From contig JADKFA010000011.1 in assembly GCA_016717725.1 (NCBI GenBank), positions 62,001 through 126,000 of the forward strand: a stretch of DNA of 64,000 bases, read 5' to 3'. Source of the stretch: Bacteroidota bacterium (lineage in GTDB: Bacteria; Bacteroidota; Bacteroidia; AKYH767-A; OLB10). Each line of letters starts with the position of its first letter. Within the stretch, counting starts at the first letter, position 1. The position numbers and the translations under genes were made by a program. Below are positions 16,255 through 25,207 of the stretch, one piece after another. The notes under the pieces were generated by a model. That model was given only the letters and a program-made list of their open reading frames with translations. It was not told the origin of the DNA and ran no database searches.

Positions 16255-17316
16255 TCAGGATTTAATATTGCGTCTATCCAGTTCCTTTTGAAAACGTCGG
16301 GCATTGATCAAATGCTGAATATAATTCTTGGCAAATGAATGATATCCCGAAAAATCCTCTCGGGCGCAAAAGAACATGTAGTCATGTTTAGTATAATTAA
16401 GAACCGCATCCACAGATGAAATAGCAGGCATGCAAATAGGCCCTGGAGGTAATCCAGTGTACAAATAGGTGTTGTAAGGCGAGTCAATGTCTTTGTGTTC
16501 ATTAAGTACTCTCCTGATGGTAAAGTCGCCTGAAGCGTAAACCAGCGTGGGATCAGCTTCTAACTTCCATCCCTTTAAATATCGGTTCATGTAAACACCC
16601 GCAACAATAGGTTTCTCATCATTTTTTCTTGTTTCTTTATCAACGATGGAAGCTAAAATGCAAACTTGAGTTTGTGTTAACCCTATGCTTTTAGCTTTTG
16701 ATTTGCGTTGCGTATTCCAAAACTTTTTATACTCAACACTCATTCGTTCAAAAAAATCCTCTGCAGAAGTATTCCACTTGAATTCATACGTATTCGGAAT
16801 CATTAGGCATAAACTATTTTCTTCCGTCAAACCGTATTTATTTAAGTATGCTTTATCTTTAAAGAGATAAGAAATGGATGCCGAATCGGCTTCAATCTTC
16901 CCTCCTACAGCACCCGCCAAATCATAGCTAGTTCTGAGATTGCTAAATGTTAAACGAATGGGTATTTGCTTTCCAGATCTTAATAGAGTAATAATTTCTT
17001 TATTACTCATTCTATTCTTCAACTGATATTTCCCAGGTTTCACATTGGTAGAATAATTCATTTTCTCTGCCACCCAACTAAATGCTTCTGTGTCATCAAC
17101 CAATCCTTCCTCTTTTAAATAAAGTATTACATCATCAATAGTTGATCCAGTAGGAATGTAAATAATCTGATCTCTCTTATTGTCGAAATCATTAGGAGCA
17201 AATATTTTTTGATACAATCCCCATCCCAAAATTATTGCCGAAAGAAAAATTACAGCCCCAAAAGCTTGTATAAATCGCTTTCCCCCTCTGCTCATTTTGC
17301 TGTTCTTTTTTGCCAC
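16255..17316 (-). CDS. mltG: endolytic transglycosylase MltG (YceG-like)
   Basis: A 353-residue protein with one N-terminal membrane segment (about 14-33) and a periplasmic YceG domain. It cleaves nascent glycan strands inside the peptidoglycan and is thought to set strand length. The family motif SIVDKETRKNDEKPIVAGVYMNRL-type segment carries the conserved glutamate, and LEADPTLVYASG and YLYTGLPPGPICMPA follow in the expected order. The gene is followed closely on the same strand by the broken cytochrome-TPR gene (eight bases), which suggests one transcript. Confidence 0.93.
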   Translation of the reverse strand: MAKKNSKMSRGGKRFIQAFGAVIFLSAIILGWGLYQKIFAPNDFDNKRDQIIYIPTGSTIDDVILYLKEEGLVDDTEAFSWVAEKMNYSTNVKPGKYQLKNRMSNKEIITLLRSGKQIPIRLTFSNLRTSYDLAGAVGGKIEADSASISYLFKDKAYLNKYGLTEENSLCLMIPNTYEFKWNTSAEDFFERMSVEYKKFWNTQRKSKAKSIGLTQTQVCILASIVDKETRKNDEKPIVAGVYMNRYLKGWKLEADPTLVYASGDFTIRRVLNEHKDIDSPYNTYLYTGLPPGPICMPAISSVDAVLNYTKHDYMFFCAREDFSGYHSFAKNYIQHLINARRFQKELDRRNIKS

Positions 17317-17324
17317 TTTTAAAT

Positions 17325-19334
17325 TTATTTTAATTGTTGGAGTGCAGCCTTCGCCTGTTGATTTGCTGGATTTATTTTTAATACGCGTTGAATAGATTGA
17401 ATCGCCATCGGCTTATTGTTTTCCATCAAATAAGCATTGGCTTTATTTAGCAAAGCTAATTCATAATCCGGATCCAGTTTCAAGGCTTTATCGAATAACG
17501 ACTGTGCAAGATTAATATTTCCTCTTTCAGCTAAAATTAAATAGCCCATATTACAATAGCCAGGTGAAAAGTAAGGATGTTCGGTAATAAGTAATTTAAA
17601 TATTTCTTTCGCTTTTCCATTTTCACCAATTGAAGCCAATTGATTGGCATATTTATTCGTAAACTCTGCAGACAACGGTGCTAATTGATATGCATTTTTG
17701 AACCAAAGTAAAGCGCTTTTTGATATACCTAGAACTTGATAACTCTTTTCAATTCGGTAGGATGTTTAGGCATCTCTATTTTCTAATGATGGTTTATTTA
17801 AGATACCTAATAAATTGGGGATCCGTTCCACATAATTTGCGATTAGGAGCGAATTTCCTTTTAAGAATGCTATCTGCACCAACTGATGAATATTTTTTTC
17901 TAAAGTAATTGCCGATTCGCCATTAACATATTTTAGTGCAGAATCAAGTAGACTTTTATCCATTCCAAATTTCTCGACGTAATTGATGTAGGCTTGTGCT
18001 TTCACCTGATTACTTGCTTCACTATTGTTGATACATGCTATGCCAACAAATTCTCTTATTTTACTGGGTTCATCAACCACTGTCTTATGAATTCCAATGC
18101 GATGATCATGCACGCTTACATGTGGAATGTCGGAGGCTCCGTGTTGAGGCATATGACAACTAATACAATTGTCGTTACTCTTTCTTCTGATTTCTAATTT
18201 TTCAGTGCACAATGGATCCTTTCCTGGTTGATGGCAGTTACCACAAGCTGCATTGAAAATGGTTTTATCTGTTTTTTGCACCGAAACATGTGGATTGTGA
18301 CAAGTAATGCAAGTCAAGCCATTTTTGAAAGGATGTAAAATTTTTTCTGAACTTTTACTTTTTTCTTTCTTCGAAACCGCTAAAAAACATTTGCTCATTT
18401 TCAATCGTTCTGCATGGGACGCCATGATGTGTTGCTCCTCGTTGTTTTTATATACGGGCATAAAAACATTCATTACCTCCGACAATTTCATTCCTGGCTT
18501 GAAATCGAATAAAGATTTTCCCTCATTTAATACAATATTTCCTTGGATATGGCAACGTTGACATAAATCGAATTGCAAGTCGATGGGTAGTTTTGATGGA
18601 TTAACGATGGAATAATCTATATACTTTGCAGTATCAATTAATATTCCCGCCGACTTTTCCTTCACATGAAAACTTCCTGGTCCGTGACATCGTTCGCAAT
18701 CAATTCCATTTTTTACCAAGCTAAATTTATTTTCTGAGCCAGGAACAAATTCTGGATAGGCATTATGGCAACTCATACATTCTAACCCAATTTTTCGTCC
18801 AAAACGAGTATTGTTGCCATCTTCAAATCCAGGTGGCAAATCCCATTTTCCTTTCTGCGTATAAAAAGTCATGGGCGCCTGGAAGAGATATCCATTACTT
18901 TCCCAAATATGTGAATTGGTATGTTGTCCTGAACCTACAATATAACGGATGTTTTCTTCCCGAATAAAAACTGTATCCTTACCTTTCATTCTATACTCTT
19001 TAAAATAAAGAGAATCTCCTTTCCAATACGGATGATAGTATAAATTTTTATCCTCATCAAAAATTTGAGGATGACCAGAGAAATCACCCTAAGATTTTTC
19101 CTTACTGGCCATATTAAAGGACATTCCCATACCAGTATGACTAAAAGTTTCATGGACTCCTGAATGACAACCTTTACAAGTTTCCATTCCCACATAGCGT
19201 GCAGAGTCACTTAATCCAGCATAGGTAGTTCGTTCCTCTTCCTTCTTTTTTTCGGATGAATTACAAAACCAATTCAAAAAGCTCAGCGAAAAAACCGTGA
19301 TTGCAAGCCCAGCTGTAAGAAGTCTTCGTTTCAA
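17325..19334 (-). pseudogene. multihaem cytochrome c with C-terminal TPR region, interrupted at 19089 and 17766
   Basis: A single frame of 670 codons holds two stops. It begins with a lipoprotein-like leader (FLNWFCNSS) and contains seven CxxCH haem sites: CKGCH, CMSCH, CERCH, CQRCH, CITCH, CGNCH and CISCH, so it would be an exported electron-transfer or tetrahaem-type cytochrome. The TPR end (17325-17675) has LFDKALKLDPDYELALLNKANAYL. The TAG at 19089 is a clean in-frame stop with good family sequence on both sides (KEKS, then GDFSGHPQIFDED). Around 17766 the next frame reads MPKHPTELKRVIKF, so small indels are likely there. True loss and sequence error cannot be separated here. The ccm genes at 31.8-36.2 kb would serve such a protein. 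Confidence 0.8.
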
Positions 19335-19336
19335 AA

Positions 19337-19882
19337 TTATACAATTACAGTTGGTCGGATCAGTTGAAGGACGGTAACATTATGCCATTTACCATCATAG
19401 GCAAGCCAGTCGCGCATCACACCACACGTTCTAAATCCTACTTTAGAAAACAAGCGCAAACTGCCTTCGTTGCGATTGTCGATATGACAAAATAGTTGAT
19501 GTAAGTTCAAGGTATTGAAACTATGTTTAACCAATAAAGAAAGTGCCTCTGAAGCATAACCTTTTCGGCGTTGATTTTTATCGCCAATAAGGATACCAAC
19601 ACCAGCACGACGATGAAGTTGATCAAAGTCAAACAAGTCAATATATCCAATCGTCATTTCCATTCCGGGAACTTCTGTGATGATTTCGATAGCAAGTCTT
19701 AATTGTTTGGCAACAAAAATATCTTGTGTAGCGTTGGCATAATATTGTTCAAGCGTATATTTAGAATAAGGTGTAATGGTCCCACTCACCGGCCAAACCT
19801 CCGGATCGTTTTCATAAATCATCATTAAGTCTACGTCTTTTGGCTCGAGCGCTCTTAGTAATATTGAATTCCCTCTTATCAT
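19337..19882 (-). CDS. GNAT family N-acetyltransferase (RimJ/RimL-like)
   Basis: A 181-residue cytosolic acetyltransferase. The acetyl-CoA loop is seen in LIGDKNQRRKGYASEALSLLV and the RimL-like pattern NEGSLRLFSKVGFRTCGVMRDWL near the end. The start overlaps the dapF stop by four bases (19879-19882), so translation is probably coupled. The substrate, whether a protein N-terminus or a small molecule, is unknown. Confidence 0.85.
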   Translation of the reverse strand: MIRGNSILLRALEPKDVDLMMIYENDPEVWPVSGTITPYSKYTLEQYYANATQDIFVAKQLRLAIEIITEVPGMEMTIGYIDLFDFDQLHRRAGVGILIGDKNQRRKGYASEALSLLVKHSFNTLNLHQLFCHIDNRNEGSLRLFSKVGFRTCGVMRDWLAYDGKWHNVTVLQLIRPTVIV

Positions 19883-20664
19883 AATTTTATTGATCCTTCG
19901 TAGACAAATGTAGCGGGTCCAATCAATCGAATTTCGTCAATTATATTTTCGTTTCTATTGAATGTTACCTTTAATGCGCCGCCTAAGGTTTTAATATTTA
20001 TTGATTCTCTTTTTCTTTTCTCTTCATTGAACAAATCAGCAACTACTAAAGCAGCAGCAGTCACTCCAGTACCACAACTCAGTGTTTCATTTTCGACACC
20101 TCTTTCATAAGTACGAACCATGATACCATCTTCCAATTCCTTTACAAAATTTACATTGGTACCTACACTTTTAAATTCCTCGTTATATCTAATTTTTCTC
20201 CCTTCCTCCACTACATCCAATTCATTAATCTCATCCACCTTCTTTACAAAATGAGGAGAACCCGTATTTAAATAATAATCATTTTCTCTTTTTTCAATTA
20301 TTGAAACATCGCTCATCTTTAATGAAACTATATGGTTCGGTAATACATCTGCTTCATGCACACCATCAACAGCTAAAAATTTCGTTGAGGTTCCAATATA
20401 ATTTCTTTCAAAAGCAAAGTGAACCAAACAACGTCCTCCATTACCACACATGGAACTGAGTAAACCATCGGAATTAAAATAAATCATTTCAAAGTCAAAG
20501 GAGGGATGTTTCTTAATAATCATCAGTCCATCTCCCCCAATGCCAAATCTTCGATCGCAGCAGTACTTCACTTGCTCAGCAGAAATCGAAATTTCCGAAT
20601 TCCATCCGTCCAAAATAATAAAGTCGTTTCCGGTTCCTTGGTATTTACTGAAAGACAATTGCAT
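19879..20664 (-). CDS. dapF: diaminopimelate epimerase
   Basis: A 261-residue enzyme that converts LL- to meso-diaminopimelate for lysine and peptidoglycan synthesis. The two catalytic cysteines are C73 in MCGNGGRC and C197 in SCGTGVTA, both at the expected sites. The N-terminus FSKYQGTGNDFIILDG is typical, and the length is normal. It forms a two-gene unit with the overlapping GNAT gene. Confidence 0.96.
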   Translation of the reverse strand: MQLSFSKYQGTGNDFIILDGWNSEISISAEQVKYCCDRRFGIGGDGLMIIKKHPSFDFEMIYFNSDGLLSSMCGNGGRCLVHFAFERNYIGTSTKFLAVDGVHEADVLPNHIVSLKMSDVSIIEKRENDYYLNTGSPHFVKKVDEINELDVVEEGRKIRYNEEFKSVGTNVNFVKELEDGIMVRTYERGVENETLSCGTGVTAAALVVADLFNEEKRKRESINIKTLGGALKVTFNRNENIIDEIRLIGPATFVYEGSIKL

Positions 20665-20768
20665 CGATGTAAAGTTAGTGATTTTTATAACTTAAATAGG
20701 TTCTCAAATTCAGCACGTTAATGCGTTAAATCAATGTTAAATTCATTTGAGATTCATTTTCTTGAAAA

Positions 20769-20776
20769 TATTTTTG
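20769..20776 (+). promoter_or_regulatory. Bacteroidetes -7 element (TATTTTTG) of the HtrA gene
   Basis: TAnnTTTG match 44 bases before the start at 20821. Confidence 0.55.
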
Positions 20777-20820
20777 CCTCATCAAACGTATTAAGACTTC
20801 AAATTAATAGCTAAATAATT

Positions 20821-22272
20821 ATGAACTCAAAAACCAAAAGTATTCTCTTTGTAGCCCTTGCACTCTCAGCAGGAATGGTGGGTGCCGGTATTGTAAATCA
20901 TTTTGAAGATGATTCTAGAAGTGGACATATCGGATTAATGAAAACTAACCAGGGGTATCACCAAGTAAATTATTCAGGACCTAATTCCGCGCCTATCGAT
21001 TTTGTTTTACCTGCAGAAGCCTCGGTTCCAACGGTAGTTCACGTCACGACAACGTATCCTCGACAAAGTGGAATGGGAAACCAGATAGTAGATCCTTTTA
21101 GTTTTTTCTGGGGGAATCCAAACCCTCGCGAACTGCCACCACAGCAAAGTACCGGATCTGGAGTTATTATTTCTGAAGATGGATACATTGTCACCAATAA
21201 CCATGTGGTTGAAAATGGAGATGAAGTAAATGTAACTTTGGATAATAAAGAATCCTACAAAGCAAAAGTGATAGGGTTGGACCCATCGACCGACCTTGCA
21301 CTTTTAAAGGTGGAAGCAACTAATTTACCTTTTGCTGCTTGGGGAAATTCCGACCAAGTGAAAGTTGGGGAATGGGTGTTAGCTGTCGGAAATCCTTTTA
21401 ATTTAACCTCTACTGTGACCGCTGGAATTATTTCTGCTAAAGCAAGAAATATTCATATTCTTCCAAATCAAAAGTTTCCAATTGAATCATTTATTCAAAC
21501 TGACGCTGCTGTAAATCCTGGCAATTCAGGTGGTGCATTAGTTAATACAAGAGGTGAATTAATTGGAATTAATGCTGCCATAGCATCGAACACAGGATCC
21601 TATTCTGGTTACTCTTTTGCGATCCCTGTTAACATCGTAAAAAAGGTTGTGAATGACTTGATGGAATATGGAACCGTGCAAAGAGGATTCATTGGAGTAA
21701 GTATTCGTGATTTAGATTCTGAATTTGCAAAGGAAAAAGAAATAAAATCGCTGCAAGGTGTCTATGTAAACGGAATTACAGAAGATGGGGCTGCGGAATC
21801 AGCTGGAATCAAGGAAGGCGACGTAATCACTTCTATAAACGGAAGTCCTATTAAATCATCTCCAGAATTGCAGGAACAAGTGGGGCGATATCGTCCAGGT
21901 GATAAAATAGACGTAACTGTGATTCGAAATGGGAATGAAAAAGTGTACGCAGTTACACTCCGTAATAAGGACGGGAACACTAAAGTAATTAAGAGCGAAT
22001 CGATTTCTATGCTTGGTGCTACTTTAGTTTCACTTTCCGATAGTGAATTAGATAAACTAAAAATATCTAAAGGTATTAAGGTGAAAGATTTGTCTACAGG
22101 AAAACTAAAAAGTGCAGGTATAAAAGAGGGGTTTGTAATTCTTTCCGTAGATAATAAGCCTGTTGGAAGTGTTGAAGAATTGACAGATTATTTAAACAAT
22201 AAAAAAGGTGGAGTTCTTATTGAAGGGATTTATTCAAATGGAATGAGAGCTTATTACGGGTTCGGCATGTAA
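20821..22272 (+). CDS. Do-like periplasmic serine protease (HtrA/DegP family)
   Basis: A 483-residue exported protease and chaperone that deals with misfolded envelope proteins. It has an N-terminal signal or anchor segment (about 7-25), then a trypsin-like domain with the catalytic triad H128 (TNNHVV), D158 (STDLALLKV) and S236 (NPGNSGGAL). A first PDZ domain (about 285-375, RGFIGVSIRDL and GDVITSINGSPI) and a shorter second one (about 395-480) follow. The gene has its own promoter and terminator. Confidence 0.95.
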   Translation: MNSKTKSILFVALALSAGMVGAGIVNHFEDDSRSGHIGLMKTNQGYHQVNYSGPNSAPIDFVLPAEASVPTVVHVTTTYPRQSGMGNQIVDPFSFFWGNPNPRELPPQQSTGSGVIISEDGYIVTNNHVVENGDEVNVTLDNKESYKAKVIGLDPSTDLALLKVEATNLPFAAWGNSDQVKVGEWVLAVGNPFNLTSTVTAGIISAKARNIHILPNQKFPIESFIQTDAAVNPGNSGGALVNTRGELIGINAAIASNTGSYSGYSFAIPVNIVKKVVNDLMEYGTVQRGFIGVSIRDLDSEFAKEKEIKSLQGVYVNGITEDGAAESAGIKEGDVITSINGSPIKSSPELQEQVGRYRPGDKIDVTVIRNGNEKVYAVTLRNKDGNTKVIKSESISMLGATLVSLSDSELDKLKISKGIKVKDLSTGKLKSAGIKEGFVILSVDNKPVGSVEELTDYLNNKKGGVLIEGIYSNGMRAYYGFGM

Positions 22273-22294
22273 TTTGATGAAAGTGAAAAGTAGA

Positions 22295-22321
22295 AGGACG
22301 CTCATTGGCGTCCTTTTTTTT
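22295..22321 (+). terminator. rho-independent terminator after htrA-like gene
   Basis: AGGACGC and GCGTCCT flank a 6-base loop, then a run of T. Confidence 0.85.
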
Positions 22322-22356
22322 TGAGGATGATTTGGTTGTTTGTTTTTTTTTTCACT

Positions 22357-22364
22357 TATATTTG
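22357..22364 (+). promoter_or_regulatory. Bacteroidetes -7 element (TATATTTG) of the second sigma gene
   Basis: TAnnTTTG match 50 bases before the ATG at 22414. Confidence 0.5.
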
Positions 22365-22413
22365 TTTTACACAAAAGCCACGACAGTTTTTAGATTTTTA
22401 AAAATCACTAAAG

Positions 22414-23280
22414 ATGCGTCAACTTAAAATTACTAATTCGATTACCAATCGGGAGAGTGCATCTTTCGAGAAGCATCTTTCTGACATTGGTAAAGAGCAA
22501 ATGATTCCGCCAGAGGAAGAAGTTCGCCTTGCAAGACTTATTCGAGATGGTGATGAAGAGGCATTTGATAAATTAACACGTGCTAATTTACGATTCGTCG
22601 TTTCCGTGGCTAAGCAATATCAAAATCAAGGGTTGAGTTTGCCAGATCTTATTAATGAAGGAAATCTAGGTCTAATTAAATCGGCAAAACGATTTGATGA
22701 AACTCGTGGATTTAAATTTATTTCCTACGCTGTTTGGTGGATCCGTCAAAGTATTTTGCAAGCTATTGCTGAGCAAAGTCGAATAGTACGACTCCCATTG
22801 AATCAAATTGGTTCCTTAAGTCGAATCAGTAAAGCCTTTAGTAAACTAGAACAAGAATATGAAAGAGAACCTTCGTATGAAGAGATAGCAAAGCTTACTG
22901 ATTTACCGTTGGATAAAATTACTGATGCACTTCGAATTTCAGGTAGGCATGTTTCGATGGACGCCCCTTTTGTACAAGGGGAAGACAATACTTTATTAGA
23001 TGTAATTGAAAATTTTGAGTCGCCACGTGCCGATGTACAACTCATCAACGATTCCCTGAGAAAAGAAATTGAACGGTCGCTAAGTATTTTAAGTGATCGA
23101 GAATGCGAAGTCGTTAAGCTATTTTTTGGAATCGGAATTGGACATGGATTAACCTTAGAAGAAATTGGCGATAAGTATGGAATTACGAGAGAACGCGTCC
23201 GTCAAATAAAAGAAAAAGCGTTGCGTCGTCTCCGTCACAAAAGCAAGAATAATATTTTAAAATCATTTTTAGGAGATTGA
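22414..23280 (+). CDS. second RpoD/SigA-like sigma-70 factor
   Basis: A 288-residue sigma-70 protein of the same size and layout as RpoD at 9931-10793, starting MRQLKITNSITNRESASFEK. Region 2 (RFVVSVAKQYQNQGLSLPDL, FKFISYAVWWIRQS) is almost identical, so core promoter recognition is probably similar. Region 1.2, the region 3 segment and the acidic linker (DVIENFESPRADV) differ clearly, and region 4 has LFFGIGIGHGLTLEEIGDKYGITRERVRQIKEKA. It is intact. It may be an accessory group 2 type sigma; which of the two is housekeeping is inferred from position and from closeness to the typical Bacteroidota sequence. Confidence 0.92.
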   Translation: MRQLKITNSITNRESASFEKHLSDIGKEQMIPPEEEVRLARLIRDGDEEAFDKLTRANLRFVVSVAKQYQNQGLSLPDLINEGNLGLIKSAKRFDETRGFKFISYAVWWIRQSILQAIAEQSRIVRLPLNQIGSLSRISKAFSKLEQEYEREPSYEEIAKLTDLPLDKITDALRISGRHVSMDAPFVQGEDNTLLDVIENFESPRADVQLINDSLRKEIERSLSILSDRECEVVKLFFGIGIGHGLTLEEIGDKYGITRERVRQIKEKALRRLRHKSKNNILKSFLGD

Positions 23281-23310
23281 TCAAAGGTCAAATCCCTCCT
23301 ATCTAAACAA

Positions 23311-23343
23311 AAAAAGGCTGCCGAAAATCGACAGCCTTTTTTT
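23311..23343. terminator. bidirectional terminator between the sigma gene and gap
   Basis: AAAAGGCTG and CAGCCTTTT flank an 11-base loop with A- and T-tracts on opposite sides. The flanking genes converge here. Confidence 0.85.
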
Positions 23344-23359
23344 AAATATTCTAAATGAT

Positions 23360-24835
23360 TTAGTAATAAGTAAAACGAATAACGTCAGCTAAATACTTAG
23401 CAAAGCGAATTACCTGACGACTATATCCATATTCATTATCATACCAAATATAGAGTACCATACTTTTCTTATCTTTTGATACGATGGTAGCTGGAGAATC
23501 AACAATAGAAGCGCAAGGATTTCCGATCAAATCAGAAGAAACAAGTTCATTCGAATTTGAATATTGAATTTGCTCAATTAAATTTCCACGCAAGGCACCA
23601 TCTTTTAATATATCATTTACTTCATCCTTACTTACACCTTTTTTCATGGTAAGATTTAAGATTGCTAATGAAACATCAGGTGTTGGTACACGCACTGCAT
23701 TTCCTGTTAATTTACCTTCCAATACGGGAAGTACTTTTGCAACTGCTTTATCAGCACCTGTCTCGGTAATTACCATATTCATGGCAGCGGAACGTCCACG
23801 ACGATACTTACTATGATAGTTATCTAATAGATTTTGGTCATTAGTATAGGAGTGAATCGTTTCGATATGCCCTCTTTCAATTCCCAATGCATTCTCAATA
23901 ACTGATAAAATAGGCACAATGGCATTCGTAGTACAAGAAGCAGCAGAAAATATTTTTTCATCAGCCGCATGATTTTTTTCATTCACACCATATACTACAT
24001 TCGGAATATCTCCTTTGCCGGGTGCTGTCAATAAAACCTTATCCACACCTTTTGCTTTTAAATGCTTACTGAGACCTTCACGATCACGAGATACTCCAGT
24101 ATTATCAATTAATAATGCATTATTAATTCCTAAAGCAGCATAATCTACATCTTCTGGATTTTTTGCATCAATAACATAAATAGTATGACCATTTACAATT
24201 AATGCACTTTTCTCGTTGTCTTCTATTACGGTTCCTGGGAATGGCCCATGAACTGAGTCGTTTCTTAATAATTCAGCACGTTTACTTAAATCATCATCCG
24301 ATCGCTTTCGAACCACAATGGCACGAAGACGTAATTGCTCCCCTTTCCCTGCTTGCCCTACCAATTCACGAGCTAAAATTCGACCGATACGTCCAAATCC
24401 ATATAGAATAACATCTCTTGGAATCATTTTACGACGATCTTTCCCTACGAACCCTCCAATTTTACTCGTTAAAAATGCTTTTGTATCATTCTTAAAATCG
24501 CCCTTTTCTGCCAACCATTCTGCAGCTAACTTTCCAATATCTATACGAGATGGAGCTAAATCCATTTCGTTGATTTCACGAGCTAATGCTAAGGTATCAA
24601 TTACCGAAATCGGCTTCTTTACAATGTCGTTTGCATATTGATGCAAATTCAAAATCTGACTTGCACTACGATCTACTAATTGATTTCTAAAAATAATAAG
24701 CTCAACTGAGTTGTTAAACCATAATGCACCCGTGATATGGATTAATTCGATTGCAGCTTTTTCAAGCTCTATCCAATCACATAATTGCTTTTCGTAATTT
24801 TCTTGCCCAATTGTTTGTGCCGTAGTAGTTGCCAT
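23360..24835 (-). CDS. gap: glyceraldehyde-3-phosphate dehydrogenase, long form
   Basis: A 491-residue enzyme that oxidises glyceraldehyde 3-phosphate with phosphate and NAD(P). The usual core begins at about 140 with VILYGFGRIGRILAREL; the catalytic cysteine is C301 in SAASCTTNAIVP and the histidine lies in IETIHSYTNDQ. About 130 extra N-terminal residues precede the core, as in the long GAPDH type common in Bacteroidota. I chose the ATG at 24835: the TTG at 24862 would put the start inside the TATCTTTG promoter element. The gene is monocistronic. Confidence 0.94.
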   Translation of the reverse strand: MATTTAQTIGQENYEKQLCDWIELEKAAIELIHITGALWFNNSVELIIFRNQLVDRSASQILNLHQYANDIVKKPISVIDTLALAREINEMDLAPSRIDIGKLAAEWLAEKGDFKNDTKAFLTSKIGGFVGKDRRKMIPRDVILYGFGRIGRILARELVGQAGKGEQLRLRAIVVRKRSDDDLSKRAELLRNDSVHGPFPGTVIEDNEKSALIVNGHTIYVIDAKNPEDVDYAALGINNALLIDNTGVSRDREGLSKHLKAKGVDKVLLTAPGKGDIPNVVYGVNEKNHAADEKIFSAASCTTNAIVPILSVIENALGIERGHIETIHSYTNDQNLLDNYHSKYRRGRSAAMNMVITETGADKAVAKVLPVLEGKLTGNAVRVPTPDVSLAILNLTMKKGVSKDEVNDILKDGALRGNLIEQIQYSNSNELVSSDLIGNPCASIVDSPATIVSKDKKSMVLYIWYDNEYGYSRQVIRFAKYLADVIRFTYY

Positions 24836-24859
24836 TTTTTTATCTTTTTTAAGTGATTG

Positions 24860-24867
24860 CAAAGATA
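24860..24867 (-). promoter_or_regulatory. Bacteroidetes -7 element (TATCTTTG) of gap
   Basis: TAnnTTTG on the minus strand 24 bases before the chosen ATG; it overlaps an upstream TTG and so decides against that start. Confidence 0.65.
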
Positions 24868-25000
24868 ATTCTATGCAATGGAATAAGAAATCTATTTTGC
24901 TAAATGTAATTGTAATTTCTGAACAAATGTGTCTGAATGCTTAAAAACTTGGTTTTAGGCCATTATAATTAAATATAGGATTCAAAAACAATGAGATATA

Positions 25001-25032
25001 AAAAAACCGGAGCCAAAATTAATTGACTCCGG
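25001..25032 (-). terminator. rho-independent terminator after tRNA-His
   Basis: Read on the minus strand, CCGGAG and CTCCGG flank a 14-base loop and a T-tract follows. Confidence 0.75.
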
Positions 25033-25037
25033 AATCG

Positions 25038-25112
25038 GGTGAATGGAGGGGATCGAACCCTCGACCTCTAGATCCACAAACTAGCGCTCTAACCGACTGA
25101 GCTACATCCACC
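25038..25112 (-). tRNA. tRNA-His (anticodon GTG)
   Basis: On the minus strand the acceptor GTGGATG pairs with CATTCAC, an extra G at -1 faces C73 as is diagnostic for tRNA-His, the D arm is GCTC-AGTCGGTTA-GAGC, and the T arm holds GGTTCGATC. The anticodon loop TTGTGGA gives GTG (25075-25077). The 3' CCA is not encoded. Confidence 0.96.
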
Positions 25113-25207
25113 GTTTTGAAGGGTGCAAATGTAGTTAACTAGAACATTCATGCCAAAATGAATTGGATATTTCTTCGTTCTTCAATTATGCTCGCTAACT
25201 TTACCCC

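Noticed and set aside
19089..19091. TAG recoded as a sense codon
   Set aside because: TAG ends accD, the aldolase gene and others in the window, so it works as a stop. Mutation or sequence error is simpler.
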